The notes: generated by a model from the sequence alone, not told the origin. Positions 17,368-26,691 are shown, counted from the first letter of the stretch. The stretch is DNA of 64,000 nt from Peptostreptococcus porci (GCF_009695815.1 NZ_VUNE01000001.1:744001-808000), one strand, 5' to 3'. Translations and numbers: made by a program.

Positions 17368-17973
17368 TTGAATTTTGAGTTTTTAAATAGCGTGTCGTCA
17401 TTTTTGACATCAGCACTGGCAATTTTTTTCGCAATATCGATACATGAGTTTGGACACGCTTTTGTTGCACATTTAAATGGTGATGATACGGCAAAAAATG
17501 CTGGAAGAATGACAATTAATCCATTATCTCATATAGATATTTTTGGAATGATTATGATGTTTGTAGCGAAGTTCGGATGGGCAAAGCCAGTTCCAGTAAA
17601 TCCGTATAACTACAAAAATGAAAAAATCGGAAATATAACTGTTTCATTAGCAGGAATATTTATGAATTTGGCTTCAGCAATTTTTTTCGCTATGATTTAC
17701 AAATACATTGGAATTTATTCACTAAAAATGGTATGTGAATCGTTGATAGTTTATAATATTGCTTTTGCTTCGTTTAATATTTTGCCGATACCACCACTTG
17801 ACGGATGGAGTTTTATATCGACTTTTCTTCCAGGTAGTGTAAATTATAAGCTTTATGAATATACCAGATATTCTTTTATCATATTGATACTATTGGTTAT
17901 GACAAATGTGCTAAGCTTTGTACTTAGTCCAATATATTCTTTCTTTTCTGGTATAGTTTCAATGTTTTTATAG
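17368..17973 (+). CDS. Site-2 protease family (M50) membrane metalloprotease, YwhC-like
   Basis: A 201-residue membrane protein with the zinc motif HEFGHAF near residue 27 and the second site NILPIPPLDGWSF near residue 140. The short S2P class has about five hydrophobic segments. Substrates are unknown; members often sit beside scpA and scpB in Firmicutes, as here. TTG at 17368 follows AGGAGGA at 17354-17360. It is 22 bases before scpA and probably co-transcribed. The family's second motif usually has NxxPxPPLDG, which is intact, so the enzyme is likely active. Confidence 0.88.
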   Translation: MNFEFLNSVSSFLTSALAIFFAISIHEFGHAFVAHLNGDDTAKNAGRMTINPLSHIDIFGMIMMFVAKFGWAKPVPVNPYNYKNEKIGNITVSLAGIFMNLASAIFFAMIYKYIGIYSLKMVCESLIVYNIAFASFNILPIPPLDGWSFISTFLPGSVNYKLYEYTRYSFIILILLVMTNVLSFVLSPIYSFFSGIVSMFL

Positions 17974-17995
17974 ATAATAGTTTTGTGAGGTAGTC

Positions 17996-18718
17996 ATGGA
18001 TTATAACATACAGACGCAAAAATACGAGGGTCCATTGGATCTTCTACTAGATTTAATTACAAGGAAAAAAATAAATATAAGTGAAATCTCCATTATAGAA
18101 ATAACTGAACAGTATTTATCATATGTAGATGAAATGGAAGCGGTAGATTTAGAGTTGGCGAGTGATTTTATATCTATGGCTTCAAAATTATTAGAAATAA
18201 AATCCAGATACATACTATACGTGAAAAACAGTAACCCTGAGGAATCTGACCCAAGAGAAGAACTTTTTAGACAGCTAGAGGAATATCAAAAGTACAAGCA
18301 GATAACAGAACTGCTGATAGATGGTATTGACGAATATGACAAGAGATACTACAGGAAAATTGAGCTTGAACTAGAGGATGATGATGTATCCTCTGACTTG
18401 ACAAATATTACAATAGAATTGATAGAAGAGCTGCTTCCAAAAATATTTCCCAAGGAAAAAAAGAAAGAGAATACAAGCAACAATGAAAAACTAGAAACAA
18501 TTGTGAAAAAGCCGATTATTCATGTAGAGGAGAAAATACAGAGTATAAGGAAATATCTTGAGAGTGAAAATGGTGTATATTTTGACAAAATCCTTTTATC
18601 TTGTGATAAGGATGAAAAAATAGCAAATTTTCTTGCCATACTTGAATTGATAAAGATGAAAGAGATAGTAATAGTTCAAGATAAATTTCTGGATAAAATA
18701 TTGATAAAGAAAAACTAG
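17996..18718 (+). CDS. scpA: Segregation and condensation protein A
   Basis: The kleisin of the SMC-ScpAB condensin. The 240-residue protein starts DYNIQTQKYEGPLDLLLDLI, the typical ScpA N-terminal SMC-binding region, continues with EISIIEITEQYLSY and FISMASKLLEIKSRYIL, and ends in a winged-helix-like segment (NFLAILELIKMKEIVIVQ). The middle of the protein is acidic and lysine-rich, as usual for kleisin linkers. ATG at 17996 follows GAGG. Unusually, scpB is not adjacent; a 391-base intergenic region lies between them. Confidence 0.94.
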   Translation: MDYNIQTQKYEGPLDLLLDLITRKKINISEISIIEITEQYLSYVDEMEAVDLELASDFISMASKLLEIKSRYILYVKNSNPEESDPREELFRQLEEYQKYKQITELLIDGIDEYDKRYYRKIELELEDDDVSSDLTNITIELIEELLPKIFPKEKKKENTSNNEKLETIVKKPIIHVEEKIQSIRKYLESENGVYFDKILLSCDKDEKIANFLAILELIKMKEIVIVQDKFLDKILIKKN

Positions 18719-18720
18719 CT

Positions 18721-18765
18721 GAGAAATATCAGCCTAAAAACTTTTTTGGAGGCTGGTATTTCTTC
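18721..18765 (+). other. Hairpin after scpA, possible weak terminator
   Basis: GAGAAATATCAGCCT (18721-18735) pairs with AGGCTGGTATTTCTTC (18750-18765) with one or two mismatches. No long T run follows, so termination would be inefficient; it may be a processing or attenuation hairpin between scpA and scpB. Confidence 0.45.
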
Positions 18766-18993
18766 ATTGACAATTAGAAAATAAAAAAATAATATAAAAA
18801 TTGATATATTTCCCATATTGCATTATATAAACTGTATATTTTATCAAAATATTGTATAATAATTTGAATTTTGATATGTTTTTATTATGAAAATACACAA
18901 GATTTATCAAATATGATGATTAAATATAGGAAAAACATATTAATAATGTTCGTTTTTTGAACTTTTATGGTATACAATATCGAAAAAATATAA

Positions 18994-19055
18994 TATAATA
19001 GTAGTGTATGAAATGAACAAAATCGAGAACAATCTGATATATGGATTGTTCATTT
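18994..19055 (+). promoter_or_regulatory. scpB leader: candidate -10 box and two mutually exclusive hairpins
   Basis: The 391-base scpA-scpB gap contains overlapping TATAAT boxes (18989, 18994) with a weak TATACA 17 bases before the second. Downstream, AAATGAACAA (19011-19020) and GAACAATC (19027-19034) can each pair perfectly with the same 3' strand GATTGTTCATTT (19044-19055). Only one hairpin can form at a time. The rest of the gap is AT-rich with no visible gene. Confidence 0.4.
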
Positions 19056-19109
19056 GATATAATGGGAAAAAGTTTGTATCAATTTTTTTGTTGATAAAGA
19101 GGTGTTTTT

Positions 19110-19631
19110 TTGAGAAGAGCTGATATAAAAAATATAATCGAAGCCATACTGTTTTCTAGTACGGAGCCAGTTGGTATCGAACAACTAAATATTGCGATCA
19201 ACGAGGAGCTTTCACCAAAGGAAATCGAAAAAATGTTGACCATGCTAATTGATGAGTATAAGGACAATAATAGAGGTATTCAAATTATTAAGGTAAATGA
19301 CAAATATCAGATGTGTTCAAATGAGGAATTTTCGGACTATATAAAAAACGTAGTTGGTAATCCAAAGAAAAGATATCTCAGTCAAGCTACATTGGAAACA
19401 TTGATTATTATTGCCTATAAACAACCTATCACGAAAAATGAATTGGAAAACATAAGAGGTGTAAAGTGCGACAAGGTGCTGAAAACATTAACTGACAGCG
19501 AATTGATATATGAGGCGGGGAGACTTAATAAAACGGGGAAACCGATAATTTACAGAACAACTGATGAATTTTTAAAATTATTGCAAATAGATTCTCTTGA
19601 AAAGCTACCTAGTATATCTACTCAGGTTTAA
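19110..19631 (+). CDS. scpB: Segregation and condensation protein B
   Basis: A 173-residue, two-winged-helix partner of ScpA in the SMC complex. It begins DIKNIIEAILFSSTEPVG and has IQIIKVNDKYQMCS and YLSQATLETLIIIAYKQPITKNELENIRGV, the most conserved ScpB stretch, then GRPxxYxTT-like GKPIIYRTTDEFL. The start is TTG at 19110 behind AGAGGTG. It is separated from scpA by a long AT-rich gap and probably has its own promoter. Downstream, 457 bases (19632-20088) precede the MarR gene without visible coding. Confidence 0.93.
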   Translation: MRRADIKNIIEAILFSSTEPVGIEQLNIAINEELSPKEIEKMLTMLIDEYKDNNRGIQIIKVNDKYQMCSNEEFSDYIKNVVGNPKKRYLSQATLETLIIIAYKQPITKNELENIRGVKCDKVLKTLTDSELIYEAGRLNKTGKPIIYRTTDEFLKLLQIDSLEKLPSISTQV

Positions 19632-20088
19632 GGAATTAGGTTATAAATTTTTTGAGTTTCATCCTGCAAGATATGAAATAATTTATTTCGTTTTTCTAAA
19701 AGTAATAGATTTCTTAAGTAATAAAATTCTGGAGTTGCAAATAAATTTGTTTGTTAAATAGACTGTATGAATTTATTGTTTATAAAAATAATAAAAATTT
19801 AATCTTAAAATAATAGTCCTACATAAAGTATTATTGTATTATATCAATTTTATCTTACTAAAAGATATAAATTAGTTTAAAAATAAAAGAGGAAGAAAAT
19901 TAATACTGATTTTTCAATGCTATTAGCAATATGAAAAAATTATGTATTTTTTTTACTAATTTAATTTTTTTGTAGAATTATTATTAAAATGTGTTATAAT
20001 AAACATTATATTAATTTAATGTTATTTAATATTATTTTATCAAATTAAGTATTTTGCGAGGACAGTCGCATACAAGGGGGGTAAAATT
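19632..20088 (+). other. Long AT-rich intergenic region before the MarR gene
   Basis: No open frame with a ribosome site, no hairpin terminator and no repeat stands out. A TATAAT at 19995-20000 (GTGTTATAAT) is the only promoter-like element; TTGTAG lies 19 bases upstream of it. Several TTTAAT/TTAAT words between it and the gene could hold a MarR operator, but no clean palindrome is visible. Confidence 0.4.
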
Positions 20089-20529
20089 ATGGAAGATAAA
20101 GATTTGGCACTTCTTCTGTTAGAAAATTTTAATGTGTTTGATAATTTGATTAAGAGTATTACTGGAACTGGTACGAAAAAAGTACAGAAGTTTACTTCAA
20201 AGCAATTTTTCACATTAGAGCAATTGAAGAAATATGAAAAAATTGAATTGAAAAACCTAAGTAAAGATTTATACGTATCGACTTCAAGCTTATGTATACT
20301 TTTGAACAAACTTGTCGATTCTGGATATGTATTTAGGGAAGACGATCCCAAAGACAGAAGAAATACTTTCTATGGAATCACAGAAAGTGGCAAAGAGATT
20401 CTTAAAGAGGAAGAAGAAAGAATTTCTGCAATACTTGTAGGCAATATGTCTGGTTTTGATGACAAATTCAAAAAGAATGTCGAAAAAAGTCTTGATGTAT
20501 TGATTAAAGCTGCTGAAAAGTTATATTAA
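20089..20529 (+). CDS. MarR-family transcriptional regulator
   Basis: A 146-residue winged-helix protein. The DNA-binding core runs FTLEQLKKYEKIELKNLSKDLYVSTSSLCILLNKLVDSGYVFREDDPKDRRNTFYGITESGKEI, matching the MarR helix-turn-helix and DxRxxxxxxT-x-G wing (reported here in pieces at about residues 45-105). It starts with ATG at 20089 after GGGGGG. No neighbour is co-oriented within 1 kb except scpB, so the target is unknown. The gene ends at a strong bidirectional terminator shared with the sirtuin gene. Confidence 0.88.
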   Translation: MEDKDLALLLLENFNVFDNLIKSITGTGTKKVQKFTSKQFFTLEQLKKYEKIELKNLSKDLYVSTSSLCILLNKLVDSGYVFREDDPKDRRNTFYGITESGKEILKEEEERISAILVGNMSGFDDKFKKNVEKSLDVLIKAAEKLY

Positions 20530-20685
20530 TTTTTTGCAGTTGAACATTGTTTGGGGATTGAAAAAGAGTAAAAAGAAACAAAATTATAAGTTATAGAAAA
20601 CTTATTAGAAAAAAGCAACAATTTACAAAAATGGTGCATAGTATAAAGTATGTTTGTGCCTGGGGAAAACAGTTTAAAATTTATA

Positions 20686-20734
20686 CAATAAGAAACGTCT
20701 ACTGATAGATAATTTCGATAGACGTTTCTTATTG
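20686..20734. terminator. Bidirectional terminator between the MarR and sirtuin genes
   Basis: CAATAAGAAACGTCTA (20686-20701) pairs perfectly with 20719-20734. It sits between converging genes. Confidence 0.85.
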
Positions 20735-20751
20735 TGTATATTTTTAGTTAA

Positions 20752-21507
20752 TTACAATTCATTTACGATTTCCGATAAAATTTTTCCTATTGAATCATTT
20801 ATTATAAGACTTGCCATCGAATCCATATTTGTAGAACTTTTATTAATTAGCACCAATTCGCTGCCCTTAAAATAATTCAAAAAACCTGCAGCAGGATAGA
20901 CCACGAGTGACGTTCCACCGACAATTAAAACATCAGCCTGTGATATCATTTTTATCGATTCGGCAATAACTCTATCATCAAGTGATTCTTCATATAATAC
21001 TACATCAGGTTTTACCGTATTTCCACAGACAGAGCATTTGGGAGTAGTACCTTCAAGTGCCAAAAATTCCTCCAAGGAATACTTTGATTTGCAAAATGTA
21101 CAAGTGTTGGAATGAACGCTACCATGAAGTTCGAATACATTTTTGCTTCCGGCTAGCTGATGTAATCCGTCAATATTTTGAGTGATTACTGCCTTCAATT
21201 TACCCAATTTTTCGAGCTTTACCAAAGCATGATGTGCTAGATTTGGCCTCGCATCCTTGAAGATCAGATTTTTTTTGTAAAAATCAAAAAAATCATCCGG
21301 ATATCTTTCGAAGTATGTTCTTGAAACTAGCTGTTCAGGTGTAAAATGTTTATTTAAGGATTTGTTGAAAAGTCCATTCGAGCTTCTAAAATCTGGAATA
21401 TTTGATTCTGTTGATACTCCAGCACCTCCAAAGAAAACAATATTATCACTTTCCACGATAATACTCTTTAATTTCGCTATCTTGTCTTTTTCAATTGTGT
21501 TTACCAT
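20752..21507 (-). CDS. cobB: NAD-dependent protein deacylase, Sir2 family
   Basis: A 251-residue sirtuin that removes acyl groups from lysines using NAD+. The Rossmann motif FFGGAGVSTESNIPDFRS is near residue 23, TQNIDGLH with the catalytic histidine in ELHGS follows, and the zinc site is CTFCKS with CSVCG. GGTSLVVYPAA and LVINKSST close the NAD fold. I start it at ATG 21507 because AGGAGG precedes it on the minus strand; a longer frame to 21531 overlaps that ribosome site. The gene is divergent from the autolysin. Confidence 0.93.
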   Translation of the reverse strand: MVNTIEKDKIAKLKSIIVESDNIVFFGGAGVSTESNIPDFRSSNGLFNKSLNKHFTPEQLVSRTYFERYPDDFFDFYKKNLIFKDARPNLAHHALVKLEKLGKLKAVITQNIDGLHQLAGSKNVFELHGSVHSNTCTFCKSKYSLEEFLALEGTTPKCSVCGNTVKPDVVLYEESLDDRVIAESIKMISQADVLIVGGTSLVVYPAAGFLNYFKGSELVLINKSSTNMDSMASLIINDSIGKILSEIVNEL

Positions 21508-21720
21508 ATTAAAAATCCTCCTGTTTATCATATTAAAATGCTTCTATAGCTTATCACTTAATAATAAATTTATTGTAATATTGTAAATTAGCTGTATATG
21601 TGTTTAAAAATTTTATTCAAAAATATCAAATAGAACTAAATTCATTATCCTATTATTAATAGAATAACATAATTTGTGATATCATTCAATTAAAGCAGTA
21701 GCATTATAGAGGGAAAATCA

Positions 21721-21737
21721 TGTTACTTGTTTGTAAC
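21721..21737 (+). promoter_or_regulatory. WalR-type box upstream of the autolysin gene
   Basis: TGTTAC-TTGTT-TGTAAC exactly fits the published WalR (YycF) consensus TGTWAH-N5-TGTWAH. It ends 15 bases before the predicted -35 box, a position typical of activation. Confidence 0.7.
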
Positions 21738-21752
21738 TTATTACATTTAATG

Positions 21753-21781
21753 TTTACAAAATTGTAAAGGTTTGATATACT
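21753..21781 (+). promoter_or_regulatory. Predicted promoter of the autolysin gene
   Basis: TTTACA (21753-21758), 17-base spacer, TATACT (21776-21781). The -35 region is embedded in the 7+7 inverted repeat TTTACAAAATTGTAAA (21753-21768). Confidence 0.65.
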
Positions 21782-21814
21782 GTAATAAGTAGTAATCGAA
21801 AGGAGATGAATTTT

Positions 21815-23362
21815 TTGAAAAGTAAATTGGCGATGTCGGCTTTGGCGTTATTACCGTTTGTAGGGACTACAGCCATGGCTTCAGGACAAACTGGCGTAAT
21901 AAATTTTGAATTTGTAAATATAAGAGTTAATCCTAGTATAAATAACAGTGTAAAATTTGTGTTAAAAAAAGGTGATAAAGTAGAGATATTATCTGAAAAA
22001 GATGGTTGGTATAACATAAAATCAGGAAATAAAGATGGGTGGGTAGCGAAGAATGCAGTGACACTAGATGCGAAGCAGGTATCTAATGTCAAGACTTCTC
22101 CTCAGCAAACGGCTAAATATAAGGAAGTCGCTAACGACCTATTGAATCTGAGAAGTGGAGCGAGTACGAATAGTAGTATCTTGGCTGTGCTTCACAAGGG
22201 TGACAGGCTAAAGGTTATTGATGAAGCAGTTGGTTGGACGAAAGTTGAGTTTAATGGACAAGTGGGATTTGTTTCGTCTAGACTAGTGAAAGATGTTGGT
22301 ACGACAACTGTGGGTGCAAGCACTGAATCAAATTCATCATCCGTTGTAAAGCGTGTTATTTCAAATAAATTGAATATGAGAAAGTCTTCTGAAATAACTA
22401 GTGAGAGAGTAAAGACATTAAATAGAGGTCAGCTAGTAAATTTCATATCCGAGAAGAATGGATGGGCAAAGATTAGCGTTGACGGTGTAACGGGATATGT
22501 ATCTTCATACTATCTTGAGAATACTGGGGAGAGTTCTGATGATGTAATCGAATCAGCAGAAGATGTTTCAGCTGACTTTGGCAATACGAGTGTTGAGGTT
22601 GTCGATGACAACAATGTAAAGGAAAATACAACGCCATCTGTGGCAGGTGGTATCAGCTATAAAAATATGGGCATGTCTTTGAGTAATCATGTTAATTTAC
22701 AGTCTTCAAAAGCGCTTAACTTAAATAGCTCTAATGGATGGGGGAAAGCAAGCACTGAGGAATTGACTTACTACATGAATCCTCAAAACCATACTAGCTA
22801 CTCAGGGATGATGCAGTTTTTGGCATTGGATTCATATAGTAATGATTTAACTGTTGATCAGCTTAATTCATATTTAAATAAATATTGTAAGAGTGGAAAT
22901 GTATTCCATAATCAGGGGCATGCATTTATAAATGCGGCTAAAAAGAACAATATTAATGTGCTTTATCTTGTTGCTCATTCAATGATAGAGACAGGTTATG
23001 GTACATCAAAGCTTGCATCAGGTGTTCAGTACAATGGTAAAACTGTTTACAATTTCTTTGGAATAGGTGCAGTTGATGGAAATGCACTTGCTGGTGGATC
23101 GGCAACTGCATACAAAAATGGTTGGACAAGTGTTGCGGCAGGTATTGATGGTGCTGCTACATGGATATCACAGAGATATATTCATAATTCACAATACAAT
23201 CAAAATACATTATATGAAATGAAATGGTCTACAGGATTCACTTGGCATCAGTATGCTAGTGATATTTCATGGCCAAAAGCAATCGGTAATAAAATGGCAG
23301 ATATTGGAAAGTATTCAAGCAATTTAGGTGCTTTAAGATATATAGTTCCACAGTATAATTAG
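21815..23362 (+). CDS. Secreted autolysin: three SH3b repeats plus N-acetylglucosaminidase-type domain
   Basis: A 515-residue exported peptidoglycan hydrolase. A signal peptide ends near TAMASG. Three bacterial SH3 repeats follow at about residues 27-82, 102-158 and 180-235, each with an LN(I/M)R motif and a KDGW/VGW/KNGW turn. After a linker, a glucosaminidase (Atl/LytG-like) domain spans about 330-500; SMIETGYG carries the probable catalytic Glu near 392 and NFFGIGA follows. TTG at 21815 is chosen because AGGAGATG at 21801-21808 overlaps the ATG at 21806 but is correctly spaced for the TTG. The WalR-type box upstream links it to cell-wall homeostasis. It ends at a terminator before the dlt operon. 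Confidence 0.9.
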   Translation: MKSKLAMSALALLPFVGTTAMASGQTGVINFEFVNIRVNPSINNSVKFVLKKGDKVEILSEKDGWYNIKSGNKDGWVAKNAVTLDAKQVSNVKTSPQQTAKYKEVANDLLNLRSGASTNSSILAVLHKGDRLKVIDEAVGWTKVEFNGQVGFVSSRLVKDVGTTTVGASTESNSSSVVKRVISNKLNMRKSSEITSERVKTLNRGQLVNFISEKNGWAKISVDGVTGYVSSYYLENTGESSDDVIESAEDVSADFGNTSVEVVDDNNVKENTTPSVAGGISYKNMGMSLSNHVNLQSSKALNLNSSNGWGKASTEELTYYMNPQNHTSYSGMMQFLALDSYSNDLTVDQLNSYLNKYCKSGNVFHNQGHAFINAAKKNNINVLYLVAHSMIETGYGTSKLASGVQYNGKTVYNFFGIGAVDGNALAGGSATAYKNGWTSVAAGIDGAATWISQRYIHNSQYNQNTLYEMKWSTGFTWHQYASDISWPKAIGNKMADIGKYSSNLGALRYIVPQYN

Positions 23363-23384
23363 TATTTTGTATACTTAAAAAAAG

Positions 23385-23427
23385 GTTCGAACATTCGTAT
23401 TTGGCAAGGTATGTTCGAACTCTTTTT
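23385..23427 (+). terminator. Intrinsic terminator after the autolysin gene
   Basis: GTTCGAACAT (23385-23394) pairs with ATGTTCGAAC (23411-23420), followed by TCTTTTT. Confidence 0.85.
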
Positions 23428-23482
23428 GTGCTGTTTTTTAAACTGAAATATCGATTAATCTAGAAATAGTTAAGCTTTTTTT

Positions 23483-23498
23483 GATACTATATAGTATC
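23483..23498. promoter_or_regulatory. Perfect 16-bp palindrome in the dlt operon promoter region
   Basis: GATACTATATAGTATC is fully self-complementary and abuts TATAAT (23499-23504), a likely -10 box for dltD. It is placed as a repressor or response-regulator site would be. The binding protein is unknown. Confidence 0.5.
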
Positions 23499-23529
23499 TA
23501 TAATTTTGTGTAATATTTGGTGGGGGTTT

Positions 23530-24729
23530 ATGAAGAAATTAAAATATATTGTTGTTCCAATCGTTATAGGTGTAACATTTGCATTTTCTCTTAACTGGTT
23601 CTTAGAAAAAGAAGTTGTGCGAATGTTATCAAACAACGATTTGAATCCGGTGCTATTCAATGCGGATAGTGTTGTAAAGAATAAAGGCTACTTTGCAAAT
23701 AATTTTTTGAGTAATAAAGATAATATTCTGATGTTTGGTTCTTCTGAATTGAGTCATTCAACTCGACAGCATCCCGATTATTACTTTAATACTGGAAAAA
23801 TAGAGAATGGAATTGTTACAATAGGAAAGGCGTACACGCAAGATCTACAGCATTCAACAGTACTTGGAAGCTTGGATAATCCAAGTAAAAAGGTAGTTCT
23901 ACTTTTATCAATGCAGTGGTTTATGGATAAGGGTGGAGTAACGGATAGCCATTTTCAAGGTAGATTTTCACCTGTTCAGTTCTATAGATTTATGGACAAC
24001 AAAAAAATAAGTGATGAAACAAAAATGCTTTATGCAAAAAGAGTTACGACATTATTGAAATCAAGTAATGAATTTCAAGCAGAGAGACAGTATGCACTCG
24101 ACTATATGAAAAAAAGAAATAACGTAGTATTTGAACCATATTATAATTTCAAGAAATTTATGGTCAATTTAAAGGACAAGGGCTTGCTGTATAAGGAATT
24201 GCTGATGACCTCTCAAAGAAAAAATAAGGATTCATTGGCAGGAAAATATTTTGATTGGAAGTTTGAACGTAAGAGAGCATATGACGATGCAATAAAAAGA
24301 GTCGGAAAAAAAGATCATATACTAGGTGGAAAGAAACTTTATATTGATAAGGGCTATTACAAAAAAAATCTCTTTGGGAAGGATAAGTTTTTTCTTAATA
24401 AATATAAGGATGTCGATTTGACAAAATCTGTTGAATATGAGGATCTTGATATATTTTTGAAGACTTGTAGAGATTTAAAAATAAAGCCGATAGTAATATT
24501 GACTCCTTCTATGGATGAATTCTATTCTTATACAGGAATTACAACCGAAAAAAGGGAAGCATACTACGCAAAGATAAGAGATATAAGCAAAAGCTACGGT
24601 ATATCGCTTATGGACTTGACAGAGTACGATAAGTCAAAGTTTTATCTTCGTGATGTAATGCATATTGGTACTTTGGGATGGGTTGATATCTGCGAAAGGC
24701 TGTACAATGCTTTTGAAGATAGAAATTAA
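23530..24729 (+). CDS. dltD: D-alanyl-lipoteichoic acid biosynthesis protein DltD
   Basis: DltD is a membrane-anchored extracytoplasmic SGNH-like enzyme completing transfer of D-alanine to teichoic acid. The 399-residue product has one N-terminal membrane anchor (residues about 5-25), the nucleophile motif FGSSELSHS (Ser about 71-72) and the C-terminal DVMHIG with Asp and His near 375 and 378. ATG at 23530 follows the GGTGGGGGT ribosome site; an in-frame ATG eight codons upstream lacks one. Here dltD is the first gene of the operon, ahead of dltX and dltA, whereas the usual order is dltX-A-B-C-D. Confidence 0.93.
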   Translation: MKKLKYIVVPIVIGVTFAFSLNWFLEKEVVRMLSNNDLNPVLFNADSVVKNKGYFANNFLSNKDNILMFGSSELSHSTRQHPDYYFNTGKIENGIVTIGKAYTQDLQHSTVLGSLDNPSKKVVLLLSMQWFMDKGGVTDSHFQGRFSPVQFYRFMDNKKISDETKMLYAKRVTTLLKSSNEFQAERQYALDYMKKRNNVVFEPYYNFKKFMVNLKDKGLLYKELLMTSQRKNKDSLAGKYFDWKFERKRAYDDAIKRVGKKDHILGGKKLYIDKGYYKKNLFGKDKFFLNKYKDVDLTKSVEYEDLDIFLKTCRDLKIKPIVILTPSMDEFYSYTGITTEKREAYYAKIRDISKSYGISLMDLTEYDKSKFYLRDVMHIGTLGWVDICERLYNAFEDRN

Positions 24730-24785
24730 TCCTTTATATAAGATAATATCTTGTAGATAATATTTTGATTTGATGAGGTTGAAAA

Positions 24786-24974
24786 ATGGATGATATAAAA
24801 AAAGATGTGATTAAGAGCAGTAAGATATCTTTTTATAGACGTTTTATGAATAGTGTGAAATTGGATAGGGATACAAAGATTTCTATTACTATTTCAATAG
24901 CTATTATTTTATGTATATTGGCTTATGCATTTTTGCCTTTTAATGAAATGTCATTTATTTACAATGAGTTTTAA
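24786..24974 (+). CDS. dltX: DltX, small teichoic-acid D-alanylation protein
   Basis: A 62-residue protein with a charged N-terminus, one membrane span (about residues 33-52) and the C-terminal signature FIYNEF, characteristic of DltX. Family knowledge: DltX is a membrane peptide that carries D-alanine with DltB and DltD. ATG at 24786 follows GAGG at 24775-24778. It lies 56 bases after dltD and 121 bases before dltA. Confidence 0.85.
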   Translation: MDDIKKDVIKSSKISFYRRFMNSVKLDRDTKISITISIAIILCILAYAFLPFNEMSFIYNEF

Positions 24975-25095
24975 AATAAAGTTCGATAATTCTACATACT
25001 AGAATAAAGCTATCGATGACATTTTGTGAAAAGATAATGGGGCATTGATGATAAGACTATAATGCGATTTATTAATGATAAAGAGAGGGATTTTT

Positions 25096-26691
25096 ATGTT
25101 AAATATTGTTGAGGGCGTAAGGCAGTATGCAAAAACTGATAGATTGGCAGTAATTTGTGGTGAAGAATCAATTAGTTATGCCGATGTGGAAAAATATTCT
25201 AACATTTTGGGGAATTATTTGATAGACAAATTTAATTCAGACATTCCCACGGTTATATATGGGAACAAGGATGTTATGATATTAGTTGCAATGATAGGTT
25301 CTTTGAAATCTGGTAAGGCATATGTTCCAATTGATACGAGTTCACCTGCACAGAGGATGAAGGACATTATTGAAACAGTTCAACCAGAGGTTATTTTTAA
25401 TCTTTCTGACAAAGAAATTATGTTAGACAGTTCTGTGTCTAAAAATGTAGAGATTCTTGATAAAGCTACATTGATGAATTTGATGATAGAGAAGAGTAAT
25501 ACCTATGATTTTGAAATCAGTCGTGAAAAATGGGTAGACAATGATGAAAATTCATATATATTATTTACTTCAGGTACCACAGGGAAACCAAAAGGCGTGC
25601 AGATTAGCACATATAATTTGGATAGCTTTTCTGAGTGGATTTCGCCTGTTTTAGGAATAGATGGAAGTGAGATGGTGGTTTTAGATCAACCATCATATTC
25701 CTTTGATTTGAGTGTTTCGACTTTGTATCCTGGAATAATTTTTGGTGCAACTCTGTTTTCAATTCCAAATAGCTTGATTTTGGACTTCAAAAAACTATAT
25801 GCTGAGTTGAAAAAATCAAATATTAAGGTGTGGGTTTCAACACCTTCTTTTGCAAATATGTGCTTGAATGATGAAACTTTCTCACAGGAGTTATTACCTG
25901 AATTGGAAACGATGTTATTTATAGGAGAGGTATTGCCTGTACCTGTTGCCAAAGAATTGCTTGATAGATTTCCAAGGATAAAGATAATAAATGGATACGG
26001 TCCAACTGAAGCCACTGTAGGAATTAGTCAGGTTTCTATAAATAGAGAACATATAAATGCAAATAAAAGCCTGCCAGTTGGAATTCCTATGCCAAACAGC
26101 GTTATCAAAATAGTAAATGATGAAATGGAGGAAGTTCCAAAAGGAGAAAAGGGCGAAATTGTAATAGTTGGTCCTTCTGTATCAAAGGGATATTACAAAA
26201 ATCCAGAAATAACTAATAAAAGCTTCTATGTTGAGGGTGAGAGTATATTCAAAGAAAAGAGTCCAGTTTCAGCATTAGATGAGAAATTAAGACTAAGGGC
26301 ATATAAAACTGGAGATCTTGGATCTATAGATGATGATGGAAACATCAGGTTTTTTGGAAGAAAAGACTTTCAGATTAAATTAAATGGATATAGAATTGAA
26401 ATTGAAGATATAGAAAACAATCTAAGAAAAATAAATGAGATTTCAAGTGCTGTAGTTCTTCCAATAAATAAGAATGGCGAGGTTTCTCATTTAAAGGCAA
26501 TCGTGGTGTTAAAAAAAGGAATAAATGAAAGTAAGCTAAAGAAGACTGTAGAAATCAAGCGTGAATTATCAAAATTGATACCCAAATATATGATTCCTAG
26601 ATCTTTTGATTTTATTGATGAAATGCCTTTGAACACGAACGGAAAAATAGATAGAAAGAAGCTATATGCAGATATAGTTGAGGAGGCATAG
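25096..26691 (+). CDS. dltA: D-alanine--[D-alanyl carrier protein] ligase
   Basis: An adenylation enzyme that activates D-alanine and loads it onto DltC in the cytoplasm. The 531-residue product has the AMP-binding motif YILFTSGTTGKPKG near residue 150, INGYGPTEATVG near 300, YKTGDLG near 405 and the C-terminal catalytic lysine region NTNGKIDRKKL. ATG at 25096 is chosen (AGAGGGA at 25083-25089); an in-frame ATG at 25075 precedes that ribosome site. Its stop is immediately followed by the dltB ATG. Confidence 0.95.
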   Translation: MLNIVEGVRQYAKTDRLAVICGEESISYADVEKYSNILGNYLIDKFNSDIPTVIYGNKDVMILVAMIGSLKSGKAYVPIDTSSPAQRMKDIIETVQPEVIFNLSDKEIMLDSSVSKNVEILDKATLMNLMIEKSNTYDFEISREKWVDNDENSYILFTSGTTGKPKGVQISTYNLDSFSEWISPVLGIDGSEMVVLDQPSYSFDLSVSTLYPGIIFGATLFSIPNSLILDFKKLYAELKKSNIKVWVSTPSFANMCLNDETFSQELLPELETMLFIGEVLPVPVAKELLDRFPRIKIINGYGPTEATVGISQVSINREHINANKSLPVGIPMPNSVIKIVNDEMEEVPKGEKGEIVIVGPSVSKGYYKNPEITNKSFYVEGESIFKEKSPVSALDEKLRLRAYKTGDLGSIDDDGNIRFFGRKDFQIKLNGYRIEIEDIENNLRKINEISSAVVLPINKNGEVSHLKAIVVLKKGINESKLKKTVEIKRELSKLIPKYMIPRSFDFIDEMPLNTNGKIDRKKLYADIVEEA

